From the NCBI RefSeq assembly GCF_027460265.1, contig NZ_JAPZBC010000001.1, positions 1,116,001 to 1,180,000 of the forward strand: a stretch of DNA of 64,000 bases. Direction: 5' to 3'. This document shows, in pieces, positions 40,385-48,937 of the stretch (position 1 is the stretch's first letter; each line of letters starts with the position of its first letter). This DNA comes from Streptomyces sp. WMMC940 (GTDB lineage: Bacteria; Actinomycetota; Actinomycetes; Streptomycetales; Streptomycetaceae). Under the pieces are notes generated by a model that did no database searches, had not been told where the DNA came from, and saw only the letters and a program-made list of their open reading frames with translations. A program made the translations under genes and the position numbers.

Positions 40385-41866
40385 TCAGACGGGGAGACGG
40401 TTGATCGGGTGGTCGCCGGTTGCCCAGAGGTACTGGACGGCGTAGGCGCGCCAGGGCCGCCAGGCGGCGGCGCGGCGGGTGAGCGCGGCGGGCGTCGGGG
40501 GCAGCCCCAGGGCGGCTGCCGCGTGGCGGATACCGAGGTCGGTGGCCGGGAACGCGTCCGGGTCGCCGAGCGCCCGCATCGCGATGGCTTCCACGGTCCA
40601 GGGGCCGAAGCCGGGCAGCGCGGAGAGCCGCGCCCGGGCCTCGTCCCAGTCGCTGTCGGGGCCGAGGCGGAGCGTGCCGTCGGCGAGGGCGCCGAACAGC
40701 GTGGTGAGGGTGGTGCGCCGGCTGCGCGGGAACGCTAGCGTCTCCGGGTCGACGTCGGCCAGGGCCCCGGGAGCGGGGAAGAGACGGGTGAGGCCGCCCT
40801 CGGGGTCCTGTACGGGTGCGCCGTGGGCCGTGACCAGCCGGGCGGCGTGGGTGCGGGCGGCCGCGGTGGAGACCTGCTGGCCGAGGACGGCCCGCACCGC
40901 GAACTCGGCGGCGTCGACGGTGCGCGGCACGCGGCGCCCCGGCGCCTTGTCCACGAGCGGCGCGAGCAGCGGGTCCGTGCGGAGCTGGTCGTCCACGGCG
41001 ACGGGGTCGGCGTCGAGGTCGAGCATCCGGCGGCAGACGCTGATGGCGAAGGTCAGGTCGCGGTGGTCGGTGAGCGACAGCCGGCACGCGATGTGGTCCG
41101 GGCGTGGGGACAGGGAGACGATGCCGTGCCCGTTCGGGAGCGTGAGCGTGCGGCGGTAGGCGCCGTCGCGCCACTCCTCCACGCCGGGGACGGCGGTCGC
41201 GGCCAGATGCCCGAAGAGGTTGTCGGGGTTGAGGGGCGCTCGGAACGGGAGCCGGAGCGTGAGCACGCCTGGTGGGGCCGGGAGCGGCGCCCCGCCGCGC
41301 CGGGTCGTGGCGCGGGTCCGCAGCTCGCCCGGGGCGAGCGCGAACACCTCGCGGACGGTGTCGTTGAAGGTCCGGATCGACGAGAAGCCGGCGGCGAACG
41401 CCACCTCGGCCATCGGCAGCGAGGTCGTCTCCACGAGGAGCCGCGCGGTCTGTGCGCGCTGGGCCCGGGCCAGCGCCAGCGGACCCGCGCCGACCTCGGC
41501 GAGCAACTGCCGCTCGACCTGCCGGGTCGAGTACCCCAGCCTGGCCGCGAGTCCGGTCACGCCCTCCCGGTCCACGACCCCGTCCTGGATCAGGCGCATC
41601 GCACGGGCGACGGCGTCGGCGCGGGCGTTCCACTCCGGCGATCCGGGGCTGGTGTCCGGGCGGCACCGCTTGCAGGCCCGGAACCCGGCCTGCTGGCAGG
41701 CGGCGGCGCTGGGGTGGAAGGTCATGTTCTCGGCCTTGGGCGGCACGGCGGGGCAGCTCGGCCGGCAGTAGATCCGGGTCGTCAGCACGGCGGTGAAGAA
41801 CCACCCGTCGAACCGCGCGTCCCGGGACCGCACGGCCCGTACGCAGCGCTCGGTGTCGGTGTGCAT
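40385..41866 (-). CDS. Ada-AlkA fusion: methyl-sensing AraC-type activator with DNA-3-methyladenine glycosylase
   Basis: A 493-residue bifunctional protein. Residues 1-80 are the Ada zinc domain with all four cysteines (YCRPSC and CKRC), the first being the methylphosphotriester acceptor. Residues about 85-185 are an AraC-type HTH (VTGLAARLGYSTRQVERQL, MAEVAFAAGFSSIRTFNDTV). Residues about 210-490 are an AlkA glycosylase with the helix-hairpin-helix LSALPGFGPWTVEAIAMRAL and the catalytic Asp in FPATDLG. The methylated N-domain should activate its own operon while the C-domain excises alkylated purines. I choose ATG 41866 (MHTDTERCVRAV); in-frame ATGs at 41890 and 41908 are possible. No strong RBS separates these. 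Operon with ogt. Confidence 0.93.
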   Translation of the reverse strand: MHTDTERCVRAVRSRDARFDGWFFTAVLTTRIYCRPSCPAVPPKAENMTFHPSAAACQQAGFRACKRCRPDTSPGSPEWNARADAVARAMRLIQDGVVDREGVTGLAARLGYSTRQVERQLLAEVGAGPLALARAQRAQTARLLVETTSLPMAEVAFAAGFSSIRTFNDTVREVFALAPGELRTRATTRRGGAPLPAPPGVLTLRLPFRAPLNPDNLFGHLAATAVPGVEEWRDGAYRRTLTLPNGHGIVSLSPRPDHIACRLSLTDHRDLTFAISVCRRMLDLDADPVAVDDQLRTDPLLAPLVDKAPGRRVPRTVDAAEFAVRAVLGQQVSTAAARTHAARLVTAHGAPVQDPEGGLTRLFPAPGALADVDPETLAFPRSRRTTLTTLFGALADGTLRLGPDSDWDEARARLSALPGFGPWTVEAIAMRALGDPDAFPATDLGIRHAAAALGLPPTPAALTRRAAAWRPWRAYAVQYLWATGDHPINRLPV

Positions 41867-42024
41867 GGACGTGTGCACGTCGGAAGGCATGGATCCAGCA
41901 TCGTCCATGGTGAGGGGGGACGCTGGCGAAAAAACGACATCACTGGGGAGGGGGCCGGGAGGACCCGCGACGCCCGAGAGCGCGCCGGGGCAGCCGTGCC
42001 CGCCCCGAGTGATCAGGCCACGGG

Positions 42025-42107
42025 CGCCGTGGGATAGCGGGCGGCAGTCCGGCCTGGCCGGAGGGTTCCGGACTGTGCTCGCCGTGGGGTACCGGGCAGC
42101 AGTCCGG
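42025..42107. repeat. 28-bp imperfect direct repeat downstream of the LCP gene
   Basis: CGCCGTGGG(A/G)TA(G/C)CGGGC(G/A)GCAGTCCGG is present at 42025-42052 and 42080-42107, 55 bases apart, in the non-coding gap between the Ada-AlkA start and the LCP stop. Confidence 0.65.
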
Positions 42108-42128
42108 GGCGAGGGCGCGTCTGCCGCG

Positions 42129-43457
42129 CTACGACGTCGGGGACGGCGAGCCGGCACAGCGGAGCCGGTCCGCGGTGACGGGCGCGCCCTCGGCCGCGTT
42201 GCGGTCGTAGGTGACCGTCCTGACCACGACGGGCTCGGAGCCGACGGCGACGTCGAGGATCCCTTCGGGGCGGGTGACCTCCCGGAGGCGGGCCCCGGGG
42301 AGGGCGGCGGCGAGGGTGTTCGCGTCGGCTTTCCGCCCGGCCGGGAAGGTGATCACCGGCGGTCCCGCGGGACGCTCGGCGGGGGCGGACGCCGAGGTGT
42401 CCGTCACCACGAACCCGCTGCGCCGCAGCGCCGTGGCGGCGTTCGCGTCGTCGACGCGCACCTTGATCCGGGCGGGGTCGGTCTCGGCACGGGTCTCGGG
42501 AACGGGCATGATGCGGGTGTCCCCGGTGATCGGGCGGTCGGCGCGCAGGGCCTCCCACAGCGCCCGGGAGCGCGACTCGTGCCAGAGGAGCGTGGAACCC
42601 ACGCCGGGCACTCGGTGGTCGAAGTGGGCGATCGGCACCGTGGCGAACTCGATGCGGTCCGCGGGCAGCCGCCCCAGCGTCCAGCCGATGCCGATGAGGT
42701 CGTTCATGCCCGTACGGGCGTCGGTGCGCACCGACCTGAGCAGCCGGCGTGCCGTGTCCGCCGTCGTGACGGGGTCGGCCAGCGCACCGCGGACGGTCAG
42801 CCCGTCGAGCAGGTCGGCGAGCATGCGCTGCTGGCGGCGGACCCGGCCGAGGTCCCCCGGAGGGTCGAGGTGCCGTGCCCGGGCGTAGCCGAGTGCCCTG
42901 TTCCCGTCGAGGTGGTGTGTGCCCGCGGTGATGTCGAGGCCGGAGTTCGCGTCCTTGAGCGGCTTGTCCGTGCACACGGTGGCGCCACCGAGGTCGTTGA
43001 CGGCCTGTTCGAATCCGGTGAAGCCCGTCTCCAGGTAGTGGTCGACGCTGAGGCCCGTCACCTTCTCGACGGTGCGCACCGCCAGCGGACCGCGGCCGAT
43101 CTTGAAGGCTCCGTTGATCTTCCCGCGCGGGGCCGCCCCGGTCGTGCCCTCGGGAGCGGCGTACTCGACGTAGCTGTCCCGGGGGACGGAGACGACGCTC
43201 GCCCGCCGCCGGTCCTCGGAGAGGTGAACGAGCATCATCACGTCGGTGCAGTCGCATCCTTCGCCGCCGACGTGCAGGCGTCGCTTCTCGTCGGCCGACA
43301 GACCGGTGCGGCTGTCGATGCCGACGATCAGGATGTTGGTGCCACGGCCGGTGTCCCGCGCGGCGGGACCGTCCGCGGCGGGGGCGGTCTGCGCACCGAG
43401 CCAGGGCCAGGAGGCCAGTCCGGCCAGCACGGTGAGTCCTGCGGTCAGACGGCGCAT
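42129..43457 (-). CDS. LytR-CpsA-Psr (LCP) family cell-wall glycopolymer ligase
   Basis: A 442-residue membrane-anchored enzyme that attaches teichoic-acid-like or other undecaprenyl-linked polymers to peptidoglycan outside the cell. An N-terminal signal/anchor (LTAGLTVLAGLASWPWLGA) is followed by the LCP core: NILIVGIDSRTGLS, DVMMLVHLSEDRRRASVVSVPRDSYV with the conserved Asp and Arg residues, GKINGAFKIGRGP, and NRALGYARARHLDPPGDLGR with the arginine cluster that binds the pyrophosphate lipid. The C-terminal 100 residues form a LytR_C domain (IKVRVDDANAATALRRSGF). A CDC insertion in the core (GEGCDCTDVMM) is unusual. ATG 43457. Stand-alone gene. Confidence 0.93.
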   Translation of the reverse strand: MRRLTAGLTVLAGLASWPWLGAQTAPAADGPAARDTGRGTNILIVGIDSRTGLSADEKRRLHVGGEGCDCTDVMMLVHLSEDRRRASVVSVPRDSYVEYAAPEGTTGAAPRGKINGAFKIGRGPLAVRTVEKVTGLSVDHYLETGFTGFEQAVNDLGGATVCTDKPLKDANSGLDITAGTHHLDGNRALGYARARHLDPPGDLGRVRRQQRMLADLLDGLTVRGALADPVTTADTARRLLRSVRTDARTGMNDLIGIGWTLGRLPADRIEFATVPIAHFDHRVPGVGSTLLWHESRSRALWEALRADRPITGDTRIMPVPETRAETDPARIKVRVDDANAATALRRSGFVVTDTSASAPAERPAGPPVITFPAGRKADANTLAAALPGARLREVTRPEGILDVAVGSEPVVVRTVTYDRNAAEGAPVTADRLRCAGSPSPTS

Positions 43458-43831
43458 CGGACACCCCCGGGAGGATCGTCGTTCGATACGCGTGACGTTA
43501 ACCGGACGATCGGCACGGCCGGTGCCAGGCGGCGAGGGGCGCGCCGTCCCGGCGGGCGGCGGTCACCCGCGTTGACCAACGGACGGAACTGCCGGGACGC
43601 GGTCCTGGCGGCCGGGGCGGGGTCCCGGCGGCCGGGGCGGGATCCTGGCTCAGGGGTACTGCCCCAAGACGTCGGGCTCAGGGGTACTGCCTCCGGGGTC
43701 CGGTCCGTGGTGCCCTGCGACGGTGGACGCTGCACGCCCCGCGGCGTGCCGAGCCGTGCCGCGTCGCCCCGGACGCGAGGGGCACCGCGCCGCGCGGACG
43801 CGGGGACGAACCGCACCGTGCCGGCGCGGGA
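43458..43831. other. Non-coding interval between the LCP and macro-domain genes
   Basis: About 375 bases, the upstream region of the LCP gene. It contains two sets of short direct repeats: CGGCGGCCGGGGCGGG-type words near 43608-43642 and the 17-bp repeat listed separately. No gene seen. Confidence 0.5.
43647..43691. repeat. 17-bp direct repeat at 28-bp spacing
   Basis: GGCTCAGGGGTACTGCC is identical at 43647-43663 and 43675-43691 in the region upstream of the LCP gene. It could be a pair of regulator-binding sites or simple duplication. Confidence 0.6.
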
Positions 43832-44353
43832 TCAGCCCGTGTGCGCCGCGAACGCCTCGTACGCCGGTTCGTCGAACAGGACGAAGAGGACCTCCTCCAC
43901 CGAGGTCGTCGTCGTGTTGCGCACCGTCTCGGTCGCGATCCGGGCGCCGTCGTCCATGGGCCAGCCGTAGATGCCGGTGGAGATGGCGGGGAACGCGACC
44001 GTACGGGCACCGAGTTCGTCCGCCACGCGGAGGGATTCGCGGTAGCAGGAGGCCAGCTGCCCGGAGCGGTCCTCGGAGCGGCTGTGGACCGGGCCGACGG
44101 TGTGGACCACCCAGCGGGCCGGGAGCCGCCCGGCGGTGGTCGCGACCGCCTGGCCGGTCGGCAGGCCCTTGCCGTAGTGGGAGGCCCGCAGTCTCCGGCA
44201 CTCCTCCAGGATCTCCGGCCCACCGCGCCGGTGGATCGCCCCGTCGACCCCTCCGCCGCCGAGGAGGGAGGAGTTCGCGGCGTTGACGACGGCGTCGACG
44301 TCCTGCTCGGTGATGTCACCGCGGACGAGTCTGATCGTGGGGTGACCGGTCAT
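43832..44353 (-). CDS. Macro domain protein, O-acetyl-ADP-ribose deacetylase type
   Basis: A 173-residue single macro domain. Members of this class (YmdB/MacroD-like) hydrolyse O-acetyl-ADP-ribose, the sirtuin by-product, and can remove ADP-ribose from acidic residues. Motifs: IRLVRGDITEQDVDAVVNAA, NSSLLGGGGVDGAIHRRGG (catalytic Asn-Gly-rich loop and Asp), LPARWVVHTVGP, and the phosphate loop AFPAISTGIYGWP. ATG 44353. Neighbours do not form an evident operon (66-base gap to the desaturase-like gene, which is also on the minus strand and upstream, so weak co-transcription is possible). Confidence 0.94.
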   Translation of the reverse strand: MTGHPTIRLVRGDITEQDVDAVVNAANSSLLGGGGVDGAIHRRGGPEILEECRRLRASHYGKGLPTGQAVATTAGRLPARWVVHTVGPVHSRSEDRSGQLASCYRESLRVADELGARTVAFPAISTGIYGWPMDDGARIATETVRNTTTTSVEEVLFVLFDEPAYEAFAAHTG

Positions 44354-44419
44354 GGTCCCATCATGCCGCCGTCCGCCATGTCCCGTCGATCGACGACTGC
44401 GGGGACGGCGGGGACCGGC

Positions 44420-45841
44420 TCAGCGGCCGCCGCCGCGCAGATGCCGCCACACTTCCTTGGCGGCGTTGTGTCCGGACATTCCGTGGACGCCCGGGCCCGG
44501 CGGGGTCGCCGACGAGCACAGGAAGACCGCGGGGTGCGGTGTCCGGTGCGGGAACAGCGTCGGCTTGGGGCGCAGCAGCAGCTGGAGGCCGCTCGCCGCT
44601 CCGCACGCGATGTCGCCGCCGACGTAGTTGGCGTTGCGCGCGGCCAGCTGCGGCGGCCCGGCGACGGCGCGGGCGAGCACCAGATCGCGGAAGCCCGGGG
44701 CGAAGCGCTCGATCTGGCGCTCCATCGCGTCCGTGAGGTCGCCCTCCCAGCCGTTCGGGACGTGCCCGTAGGCCCAGAAGACGTGCTTGCCCTCGGGCGC
44801 CCGGGTGGGGTCGACCAGGGTGGGCTGCGCGGTGATCAGGAACGGTGTCCCCGGGACGCGGCCGCCGGAGGCCTGGCGAAGCGCCGTGTCGATCTCGCCG
44901 CTGCTGGGACCGATCTGGACGGTCCCGGCGCGGCGCGGTGCCTCGGCGGTCCACGGGACCGGCCCGTCCAGCGCGTAATCGATCTTGAAGACGCTCGCCC
45001 CGTACCGGTAGCCGTCGTAGACCCGGCCCAGGCCCGCGATCCGGGCGAGCGCGGTGGGAGAGGTGTCGAAGACGTAGGAGCGGGCGGGCGGGAGATCGTC
45101 CAGGCGCTTGATCTCGGTCCCGGTGTGGATCGTGCCACCGCAGTCGCGTACGTACGCGGCGAGGGCGTCGGAGATCGACTGCGAGCCGCCGCGTGGCAGA
45201 GGCCAGCCGACGGCGTGCGCGGCGAGCGCGAAGACGAGGCCGACGGCGCCCGTGCCGATGCCGCTGAGCGGGCCGATCACATGGGCGACGAGCCCGGCGA
45301 ACAGGGCACGGGCGCGGTCGTCGCGGAACCGGCGCATCAGCCACGTGGAGGGAGGAATTCCGTCGAGGCCGAAGCGGGCCAGGGTCAGCGGATCGCGCGG
45401 CAGGGCGCTGAGCGGCAGGGACATGAAGTCCCGGACCAGGGTCTCCCACCTGCCGAGGTACGGAGCGACCAGACGGCGGTACGCCCCCGCGTCACGGGGC
45501 CCGAACGAGGCGGCGGTCTCCGAGACGGAGCGGGAGAGGACGGCGGCGGTGCCGTCGTCGAACGGGTGGGCCATGGGCAGTGGCGGCTGGAGCCACTCCA
45601 GCCCGTACCGCGCGAGGGGCATGGCGTCGAACGCGGGCGAGCCCGCGCCCAGCGGGTGCACCGCGGAGCAGGGGTCGTGGCGGAAGCCCGGGAGAGTGAG
45701 CTCCTCGGTCCTGGCGCCGCCGCCGACGGTGTCCAGGGCCTCGAACACGGAGACCGAGAACCCCCGGCGTGCCAACTCGGCGGCTGCGGTCAGTCCGTTG
45801 GGCCCCGCCCCCACGACGACGGCATCGAGCATCGACGGCAC
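44420..45841 (-). CDS. Phytoene-desaturase-like FAD/NAD(P)-dependent oxidoreductase
   Basis: A 473-residue flavoprotein with an N-terminal dinucleotide-binding motif ([20 protein letters not shown], then [16 protein letters not shown]) and the conserved [19 protein letters not shown] segment of the CrtI/COG1233 group. [19 protein letters not shown] and a C-terminal [18 protein letters not shown]-contact motif complete the fold. This subgroup is widespread in actinomycetes outside carotenoid clusters and no carotenoid genes lie nearby, so phytoene is probably not the substrate. GTG 45841 has AAGGAG seven bases upstream; ATG 45832 is an alternative. Confidence 0.88.
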   Translation of the reverse strand: MPSMLDAVVVGAGPNGLTAAAELARRGFSVSVFEALDTVGGGARTEELTLPGFRHDPCSAVHPLGAGSPAFDAMPLARYGLEWLQPPLPMAHPFDDGTAAVLSRSVSETAASFGPRDAGAYRRLVAPYLGRWETLVRDFMSLPLSALPRDPLTLARFGLDGIPPSTWLMRRFRDDRARALFAGLVAHVIGPLSGIGTGAVGLVFALAAHAVGWPLPRGGSQSISDALAAYVRDCGGTIHTGTEIKRLDDLPPARSYVFDTSPTALARIAGLGRVYDGYRYGASVFKIDYALDGPVPWTAEAPRRAGTVQIGPSSGEIDTALRQASGGRVPGTPFLITAQPTLVDPTRAPEGKHVFWAYGHVPNGWEGDLTDAMERQIERFAPGFRDLVLARAVAGPPQLAARNANYVGGDIACGAASGLQLLLRPKPTLFPHRTPHPAVFLCSSATPPGPGVHGMSGHNAAKEVWRHLRGGGR

Positions 45842-45926
45842 CTTGGGACTCCTTCGTCAGCCGGTGGCCAAGGTATCCATGATATTCGCCCGCACCGACA
45901 ACGCCGCCGGGGGTAGCGTCCCGGCG

Positions 45927-46727
45927 ATGGACGATGTGATCGCGACGATGGCCGCCCGGCTCGTGGAGGTGCGGGGCGTACGAGCCGTCGTCCTCGGAGG
46001 CAGCCGGGCCCGCGGGGCGCACCGGCCCGGCTCGGACTGGGACCTGGGCGTGTACTACCGCGGCGGTGTCGATGTGGCGGGCCTCGTCCGGCTGGCCGGG
46101 GAGCTGACCGGCGCGCCCGTGGAGGTCGCCGGACCCGGTGGGTGGGGGCCGTGGGTGGACGGCGGCGCCTGGCTGACCGTGGACGGGGTCGGCGTCGACT
46201 GGATCCTGCGCGATCTGGACCGGGTGGAGCGGGTCTGGGCGGACTGCCGGGCAGGGCGCTACGAGGTCGGTGTGCAGGCCGGGCACCCGCTGGGGTTCTG
46301 GTCGCCCGCGTATCCCGGCGAGGTGGCGCTGTGCCGGGTTCTCGCCGACCCCGCGGGCGAGGTGACGGCGCTTCGGGCGGAGACGGCGGCGTACCCGGAA
46401 CCACTGCGCGAGGCCCTGGTCGGGGCGGCGTGGGAGGCCGACTTCTCGGTGGCCGCCGCGGCGAAGTCCGCGCCGGGCGGGGACGTCCTGCACGTCGGGC
46501 TGTGCCTGTCGAGGGCCTTCGGCGTGCTCGTGCAGTCCCTCCACGCGTACCACCGTGTCTGGTGCCTCAACGAGAAGGGGGCGCTGGGCACCGCGGCCGA
46601 CCTGCCCGGGGCCCCGCAGGACCTCGCCCACCGGATCGGTACGGCGCTGCGCGGCCTCGACCCCGAGGCGGTCGCCTCGGCCGCGGACCTGACGGCGGAG
46701 ATCCGCGGGGCCCTGGTCCTGCCGTGA
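45927..46727 (+). CDS. Nucleotidyltransferase domain protein
   Basis: A 266-residue protein with a DNA polymerase beta-like nucleotidyltransferase fold at the N-terminus: GGSRARGAHRPGSDWDLGVYY carries the G-S motif and the paired metal Asp residues D-x-D, and VDWILRDLDRVER gives the third acidic position. The C-terminal half is helical (AWEADFSVAAAAKSA, LCLSRAFGVLVQSLHAYHRVWCLNEKG), as in antibiotic- or tRNA-type transferases. Such proteins adenylylate small molecules or RNA; the substrate is unknown. ATG 45927 is divergent from the desaturase-like gene over an 85-base gap. Confidence 0.85.
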   Translation: MDDVIATMAARLVEVRGVRAVVLGGSRARGAHRPGSDWDLGVYYRGGVDVAGLVRLAGELTGAPVEVAGPGGWGPWVDGGAWLTVDGVGVDWILRDLDRVERVWADCRAGRYEVGVQAGHPLGFWSPAYPGEVALCRVLADPAGEVTALRAETAAYPEPLREALVGAAWEADFSVAAAAKSAPGGDVLHVGLCLSRAFGVLVQSLHAYHRVWCLNEKGALGTAADLPGAPQDLAHRIGTALRGLDPEAVASAADLTAEIRGALVLP

Positions 46728-46849
46728 CCGGCGGGCCAGGACGGGAACGGCACCCGGCGCGTACGGGATCGTCTGCCTCACGCCCTCGGCAACGGCACCC
46801 GGGACACGCGTGACCACCCGACCTCACGCCCTCGGCATCCTCCTGCTCC

Positions 46850-47707
46850 CTACTCCGCGCCGGAGACGAGGAGTTCGTGGACGAACCGTGCCGTCGTCGC
46901 GTCCCGCGCCGCCGTGAACGGCAGCGCGTTGCCGCCCGTGACGCGGAACCGGTCGCCGGTCAGCGTCAGGTCCGTACCGCCGGCCTCCTCCACGAGCAGC
47001 AGCCCCGCCGCGTGGTCCCACGCGTTCTCCCAGGAGAAGGCGACCGCGTCGAGCTCGCCGCGCGCCACCGCGAGGTACTCCAGGCCGGCGGAGCCGCACG
47101 GCCGGGAGTGGACGCCCTCGTTCCGGAGCGCGAGGAGGGCACGCTTCTCCCGGGGCGTCGTGAAGTCCGGGTGGGACATGGCCACCTGGAGGACCTGGCC
47201 TGGCTCCGGCGCGCCCGACCGTATCCCCGTGCCGTCGACGCGGGCGCCGTGGCCGCGGACCGCGACCGCCATCTCGTCGAGCGCCGGCGCGTACGTCCAC
47301 GACGCCAGCACCTCGCCGTGCCGGGCCAGCGCGACGAGCGTGCAGAAACCCGGGTCGCCGTGGACGAACTGACGGGTGCCGTCGACGGGGTCGACGATCC
47401 ACACCGGCGCGTCGCCCCGGAGCGCCTCGTACACCGTCGGGTCCGCGTGGACCGCCTCCTCGCCCACGACGACCGAACCGGGCAGCAGGGCCGTCAGGGA
47501 CGCCGTCAGGTGTTCCTCGGCGCTGCGGTCGGCGACGGTCACCAGGTCGTGCGGGCCGTTCTTCTCGACGATCTCGTGGACGGCGAGCTGGCGGAAGCGC
47601 GGCATGATCTCGGAGGCGGCCGCCTTGCGCACCGCCTCCTCGACCAGGGCGAGGTTCGCGGACTCCCAGGGGTCTCCGGTCGTCCCGGACAGAAACTCTT
47701 CGGTCAT
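46850..47707 (-). CDS. Inositol monophosphatase family protein
   Basis: A 285-residue magnesium-dependent phosphatase of the IMPase/FBPase/CysQ superfamily. Metal-site motifs: GEEAV (Glu-Glu), WIVDPVDGTRQF (D-P-V-D-G-T), and SWENAWDHAAGLLLVEEAGG with the third Asp. Length is standard. Substrates in this family include inositol-1-phosphate, histidinol phosphate (HisN) and 3'-phosphoadenosine phosphates; the GFCTLVALARHGEVLASW segment is seen in actinobacterial members but no his gene is nearby, so I leave it unassigned. ATG 47707; the open frame upstream into 47893 is part of a decayed gene, not this one. Confidence 0.93.
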   Translation of the reverse strand: MTEEFLSGTTGDPWESANLALVEEAVRKAAASEIMPRFRQLAVHEIVEKNGPHDLVTVADRSAEEHLTASLTALLPGSVVVGEEAVHADPTVYEALRGDAPVWIVDPVDGTRQFVHGDPGFCTLVALARHGEVLASWTYAPALDEMAVAVRGHGARVDGTGIRSGAPEPGQVLQVAMSHPDFTTPREKRALLALRNEGVHSRPCGSAGLEYLAVARGELDAVAFSWENAWDHAAGLLLVEEAGGTDLTLTGDRFRVTGGNALPFTAARDATTARFVHELLVSGAE

Positions 47708-47811
47708 ACGTCCAGCTAAGCACGCCGGACCGACATTCCCGCCGCCGCCCGATGACCGGTCGGCGGACACCTGGCCGACTCCCGGCGACGCCGGGGTGAA
47801 CGCCCTGCCGG

Positions 47812-48110
47812 CTCGGCGGCCCACCGCACAGCCCTGCATGCCGCGCGGGTTGGCCTCGGCGGACGGCGCACCGGTCCCCGGGTCCCGTGCCACCGCGCAC
47901 AGCCCGCCCTCCGACCGGGGCCGGCCGACCGTGATGTGTGGCCGTGGCGGCGCAGATCCGCCACGGTCTCCGGGTCCGTCCGGGACTCCACGGTGACGGA
48001 CCCCGGGCGCGTGCCGCGCGGATAAAACGAGCCGGGGAAGCTGTCGTTGTGCCAGTCGGGGTGTCGATCGCGCTCTGCGGGTCGAGCCCGCCCCGAACCC
48101 CGGCGCGCAG
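47812..48110 (-). pseudogene. Gamma-glutamyltransferase remnant, multiply frameshifted
   Basis: Three minus-strand frames read in order give the C-terminal part of a gamma-glutamyltransferase: GGLDPQSAIDTP (about 48093-48058), then DWHNDSFPGSFYPRGTRPG and VTVESRTDPETVADLRRHGH (about 48060-47940), then ITVGRPRSEGGLCAVARDPG and TGAPSAEANPRGMQGCAVGR (about 47935-47815). The order and spacing match the end of the GGT family (last strands and the N-P-R-G-M-Q-G tail). The catalytic threonine region and everything before it is absent, and two frame changes are needed within 300 bases. It cannot make a working enzyme. The upstream remainder of the 606-base gap (47708-48313) shows no gene. Confidence 0.8.
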
Positions 48111-48280
48111 CGCCGCGGTGCCGGCGCGCGGTTCCCGCACGCCCCGGGCGGCGTACGCAGCCGCGCATCGCCTCGCGCGGGCCGGCGCCGGCCGGACGAT
48201 GCCTCCGTGCGGCAGGGGGCGGCGGCCGCCCGGAGTTCCGGATGGTCAGGTGGCCTTCGGCACGCGGTCGGCCGTCCCGC

Positions 48281-48340
48281 GCCGCGTCCTCGCCCGGTGC
48301 GGCCCGTCCTCGCTCAGTGCCCCGCGTCCTCGCTCAGCGC
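48281..48340. repeat. 20-bp tandem repeat, three units, across the TetR stop codon
   Basis: Units at 48281-48300, 48301-48320 and 48321-48340 share the pattern CGTCCTCGC(T/C)C(A/G)G(T/C)GC. The stop codon of the TetR gene (48314-48316) lies in the middle unit, so the last nine codons of the gene are part of the array and read-through would repeat ALSEDAGH-like sequence. Confidence 0.7.
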
Positions 48341-48937
48341 GCCCCGGACGAGCAGGAGCAGGGCGTCGGTGAGCTCCTCGGCCGGCGAGCCGGTGGCCAG
48401 GCGGCGGAGCTGGAGTCCGGTGACGAGGGCGACGGTGTGGGCGGCGAGGCGCTGGGGTTCGGGCACGCCGAGGGCCGTGAGGATCTGGACGGCGAGGCGG
48501 TCGTACGCGCCGAAGCACTCGGCCGCGGCCTCGCGCAGCCGTTCGTCCCGGCCCGCCTGGATGTAGAGCTCGAAGGGCGCGATGTGCTCGCTGTCGAAGA
48601 CCGTGCCGTCCGCGACCTGGGCGGCCAGCGCGGCCGCGCCGTCGATGTCCACGCCCTCCGCCTCGCCCGCGTCGGCGAGTTCCGTGAAGCGACGCGTTTC
48701 CTCGTGGACGAAGTACAGCAGCGACTCGCGCAGCAGTTCGTGCTGGCTGGAGAAGTGGTACGTGACCGAGCCGAGGGAGACCCCGGCCTCCTTGGCGATC
48801 CGCCGGTTGGTGACCGCGGCGATGCCGTCCTGGCCGATGATGCGCAGGACGGCGCGAATGATGCGCTGCCGGGTCGGGGGTATGGCGGGTGCGGCGGGCT
48901 CCGCGGAGGCGCTGGTCTGGCTGGGCATGCGGGTCAT
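48314..48937 (-). CDS. TetR/AcrR family transcriptional regulator of the amidase/SDR locus
   Basis: A 207-residue regulator. The DNA-binding domain (residues about 20-70) has RQRIIRAVLRIIGQDGIAAV, TNRRIAKEAGVSLGSVTYHF and the following helix SSQHELLRESL. The ligand domain is helical with no recognisable specificity. ATG 48937 overlaps the amidase stop by four bases, so it is co-translated with the amidase. The perfect 16-bp palindrome between the amidase and the divergent SDR gene is its probable operator, giving a simple autoregulatory, bidirectional switch. Confidence 0.92.
   Translation of the reverse strand: MTRMPSQTSASAEPAAPAIPPTRQRIIRAVLRIIGQDGIAAVTNRRIAKEAGVSLGSVTYHFSSQHELLRESLLYFVHEETRRFTELADAGEAEGVDIDGAAALAAQVADGTVFDSEHIAPFELYIQAGRDERLREAAAECFGAYDRLAVQILTALGVPEPQRLAAHTVALVTGLQLRRLATGSPAEELTDALLLLVRGALSEDAGH

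Noticed and set aside
47708..47893. N-terminal extension of the inositol-phosphatase-family protein
   Set aside because: The extra residues are the C-terminal tail of a decayed gamma-glutamyltransferase; the true start is ATG 47707.
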